Below are positions 60,715 through 64,000 of a stretch of 64,000 bases of DNA, in pieces. How positions within the stretch are numbered: the stretch's first letter is position 1; each line of letters opens with the position of its first letter. The stretch is from NCBI GenBank assembly GCA_022885665.1, contig JAGQDJ010000037.1:682001-746000 (forward strand). The letters are read 5' to 3'. This DNA comes from Triops longicaudatus. Lineage: Eukaryota; Arthropoda; Branchiopoda; Notostraca; Triopsidae. The position numbers and the translations under genes were made by a program. A model generated the notes under the pieces. It was not told where the DNA came from. It saw nothing but the letters and a program-made list of their open reading frames with translations, and ran no database searches.

Positions 60715-63700
60715 CCCCGTGTTGTGCATTACAAGTGCACTTGAGGATATGTTGAGGTGCTTTGAGGATAGTAAAGGACCGTTTCGATCGATTTTCGAAG
60801 AAACAACCTGAAGATATTCTTCATTTTTTCGATTCGTCTCCTTTTTTACGTCCATTGGCGTTAAAAAAAATGCCCCGGCTTGGCATATTCTTTTATCAAG
60901 ATATTCTTAGGATACGAGCTCGCGTGAGGCCCGAGTCACACCCGAAGCGTTTGATCATTAGCCCTTGCTTTCCCTAACACTCCGTTTCATCCGTTCCTCT
61001 GCGCTCGTGGATCTCGAGATCAGCTGTAAAGATACACGAACCTTTTTTCTCTTTCTTTGTTCGTTAATTTTTTTGCCTTCCAATGCTTCATCTCTCACTG
61101 GCTGCCCGCTCAGTGCTAACTGTTCTTTTCCACCCACATGCTACATGAGTCGAGCAGAGCAGAATAACACGATTGAGGACGATCAATTGGATTTCCAGTT
61201 GGAACTTGGAAAGGTCTTCCACACTCGACTCGCGTTCCCTCATGCTCCATTACAATTTGCCGCGGTGGGAAAATGGGACAAAACCACCCCTTGCGGAAAG
61301 TCCCTATCATTTTATGCTTAATTAATGACCAACCTCTAGAGTATGATCCGTTGTTGGGGCAGCGAAGGACAGAGCATGGTGTGAAAAGTGACATTCGTGT
61401 CCTGTTGTAGCCCTTTCGTCCCCTGACAAGAAAAGAAAAACAAGACACTTCAGTTTTCAACTCGAGAATTTGCTCTAATTGAACAGAACCGTTTAATAAT
61501 GAGTAATACCACATTATAGTTATCCTAAAATTTATATTCCATCTTAATTTATATTATTGAATTTATATTCCATATTATAGTTATCCTGAAAGAAACTAGT
61601 TTATTGTAACATTATATTATCGGAATTGTAATAACATCAAAATGGGACATTGATTTAGTTTGTTTTATTTTATTTTAAAAAAAAATATGGTTTAGTTGAA
61701 GGGTATAAATTAATTATTTCCTTTTTTGAAGGAAATTTTTAGGAGAAAATATAAAAAAGTGCTAGATGCAGTTCCAATTCCAAACTGCAAAAAAAATTCT
61801 TGCCACGTGTACCTCATTTCTTTCTAAAGTGCTGAAGTTCTGGTAGTGACATACCGTTAACGTACCGGAAAATTCGCTCGAATTTTGTATTAGAATTTTC
61901 ACTAAACTGTTAAAAACGTTTTGAAGAAATATATTTCGGCAAATAGAAGTTTAGTATAAAAAGCTGCAAGTTTTAGCAAAAGGTTAGAAAGTTTGACTTC
62001 CACGTGGGATATGTACAAATAGGTCAATTGAGCAACTCCGATTTACGGTGACCTCGCAGGACGATCAGATTCTATAGCACGGCTCTGTAGCGGATGCCAA
62101 AGAGTCCATTGTATTTGTTTGCTGCAGTTATTGACAGGCTGAAATAAATTTCCTCGGGGGAATTCGAATGCGAGTGTCAAAAAAAGAGTCCAATTCATTT
62201 TTGTTCTTCGTAGAGAACAAGGAACGGCCAAGAATAACGTCTGCAGCAATATCTGTCATTTTTTTTTCTCCCATCTGGCTTTCTCGCCTTTCCTTACTGG
62301 GAAGTGACTTGAAGAAAACCCCAGAGAATGCCTATCTGTACAGCCAGTGTTTGCATAGAAGGATTGCTGTCTTATTTTTATTTTTCTAGCATTTTTCAAA
62401 GAGCAAGAGATCGTTTTTATTTACCGGGGTTATTTAGTAGACATGCAATAGAGTTTTTCATCCTCGACATGCAAGCAAATGGGATGGCATTTCTGGCCAC
62501 TTGGAAAAGGAAGACGCCACGGAGAGAAGAAACGTAACGCTATTGCTTCAAAAAGAACTTTGGTTGCAGGAAAATGCTCGGCCAGAGAGCGGAAAACTTG
62601 GAAAAGGCTTTTGTTGTTCAGGAAAAGGGTAAAGGGTAAAGTTATTATTTCTCTTTCTCTGGGTTTCCCCCCCCCCCCCCCCCATCGCCGGAAACCGCGA
62701 GTCATAAACGCTTTTTGAGTAGGTACTGGACAGCCGTGAGTGGGCTAATGTTGTTCGTTTTTCGTGGAGAGGTCAATTGCTGCATAAGAAATTATCAGCA
62801 GCGATGTAATAAACCTCAAGCTTTTCCTGCACCACCAGGATACATATTTTTTTCCTTTCGCGGGTCATTGATTGCCATTGATGTGTTGTTCGGCACACGG
62901 TGGACCAGAAAAGCCTTAGAAAAACTTCTTTCACCCTGTAAGGCTGTGGTTTTGTTGCACCCTTGCGTGACCAGATATGAATGTAATATGCGTAACCTGA
63001 GCTCGGGCCAAGCAAGAAGAACGGAAATACCTGAAAAGAGAAAATAATTGTGTCTCAAAGACTATATTATTTCTGTCCCAGGCAAAACACGGGAAACGGT
63101 TAAAAGCTTCATCAGCCAAATATAGTAACAAAGCAGAAATTTACGAATTGGAGACCGACACGTTTCAGAGGAATTAAGTTTAGCTTAATTGCTGATTAAG
63201 TATTTATTTATTATTTTTTATTTATTTATTTATTTTTATTTATTTATTTTTTACTTATTTAATTATTTATTTATATTTTTTTTGGTTGTGGCAAGGCTTT
63301 TGTCTCATAGCAGTGATTATTTTCGTGTAGTGTTATAATGTCAAGTATTCAGCTTTAGTTTTTTCACATTTTTGTTCCTTTGCTAACTTCATTAATAAAG
63401 CAAGATAGAAATCACGGTTTCGTGGAAATCGTGAATTCCATGAAATTTGACTTCTTTTGGTGAAAAATGGAAAAATAGAAAATTAAGTCCTGTTTTGCGG
63501 AACTTTACAGAATTCTATTTTAATTCTATTTTCAGATGTATTTTTTTGCCATCTTGAAAGCCTGTTAATAATTTGTTACACCGAACAAGGTTGTAGGGTA
63601 CTTCGGCCAAAACCAATAAATACTAACGTACTTGGCGGAAATAGGGGGTCACGCCAGGTAGAAACTGATTTGCATAACAAAGTTGTGGATTTGAGATTTG

Positions 63701-64000
63701 CAATATGTCAGTCAAAATATTCGGGGGTGTCCAGTAGCGTGAAAGTACTTACCGTAGTTAAGGGGTTTCTTGGGTCAAATATTTCAGTGAACAGTCACAG
63801 GAAGGGTTAAAGGGTAAGGGGTGTGGTGACAGTCGGTACGTGTCTTTTTTTATTTTAGTATTTTTTTCGTTTTTTGTAAGGTATTGATCATGATAAAGAA
63901 AAGGGATTGGTGGGAAACACCACGGAAAGTGCGTTACATAAGTTCTTCTGTCTCGTACACCCTGCTCGAAAACTTCGGCAGTTGATGGGTCGAAAATGGT
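60715..64000. other. Non-coding DNA with simple repeats
   Basis: It contains a partial direct repeat of period about 61 at 61511-61590, a C17 run at 62667-62683 and a TTTA/TTTAT simple repeat at 63198-63281. A 118-codon open frame at 60965-61321 shows no recognisable domain. Confidence 0.5.
63198..63281. repeat. TTTA-type simple repeat
   Basis: Interrupted TTTA/TTTAT units, almost pure A and T. Confidence 0.9.

Noticed and set aside
60965..61321. 118-codon + strand open frame near the right edge
   Set aside because: No domain, no good donor, and no phase-compatible link to the CUB gene.

Overview
This is eukaryotic nuclear DNA, most likely from an arthropod. It is AT-rich, gene-poor and intron-rich, with degenerate transposon remnants, microsatellites and no operon-like packing of open frames. 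The arthropod assignment rests on one clear gene whose two CUB domains look most like those of arthropod CUB-domain membrane proteins (Culd or suppressor-of-lurcher-1-like). The species cannot be told from the sequence. No phage, plasmid, CRISPR array, rRNA or convincing tRNA is visible.

The only well-supported gene is on the + strand. Seven coding exons (24039-24114, 25505-25682, 33958-34322, 38689-38845, 44784-44843, 45092-45441, 46330-46986) join in phase through GT-AG introns of about 250 bp to 8.3 kb. They encode a signal peptide, two CUB domains, a short acidic stretch and a long Ser/Thr/Pro-rich stalk, 614 complete codons in all. A short eighth exon (47063-47202 or 47078-47202) would add one hydrophobic helix, a basic stop-transfer patch and a stop codon, giving a type I membrane protein of 655-660 residues. 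This last exon is plausible but not proven. The gene may instead continue past the window, or intron 7 may be read through. The start codon directly follows a 3' splice site, so the 5' UTR and promoter must lie further upstream.

Regions: 1-24 kb is upstream DNA with no recognised protein gene. It holds a one-N assembly join between two identical 76-bp copies (5244), a pogo/Tigger-like MITE (9975), LTR-like repeats (5322, 13175), a long inverted-repeat pair (18951/20700), a tandem repeat carrying TATCGATA sites (22390) and one candidate minus-strand exon (16120-16255). Region 24-47 kb is the CUB gene; its introns hold a LINE tail, a solo-LTR-like repeat with a 4-bp target duplication, a MITE and AT-rich microsatellites. 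Region 47-64 kb is 3' flank or further intron, with more MITEs, two LINE tails (one with a clear target-site duplication), an E-box/X-box composite and a GC-richer, initiator-rich patch near 53.05 kb.

Overall this is a single large-intron surface or secreted protein gene in ageing repeat-bearing DNA. I did not find an undescribed multi-gene system. The most useful leads are the CUB1 loop insertion, the possible terminal membrane exon, the minus-strand exon candidate and the unexplained inverted and tandem repeats.
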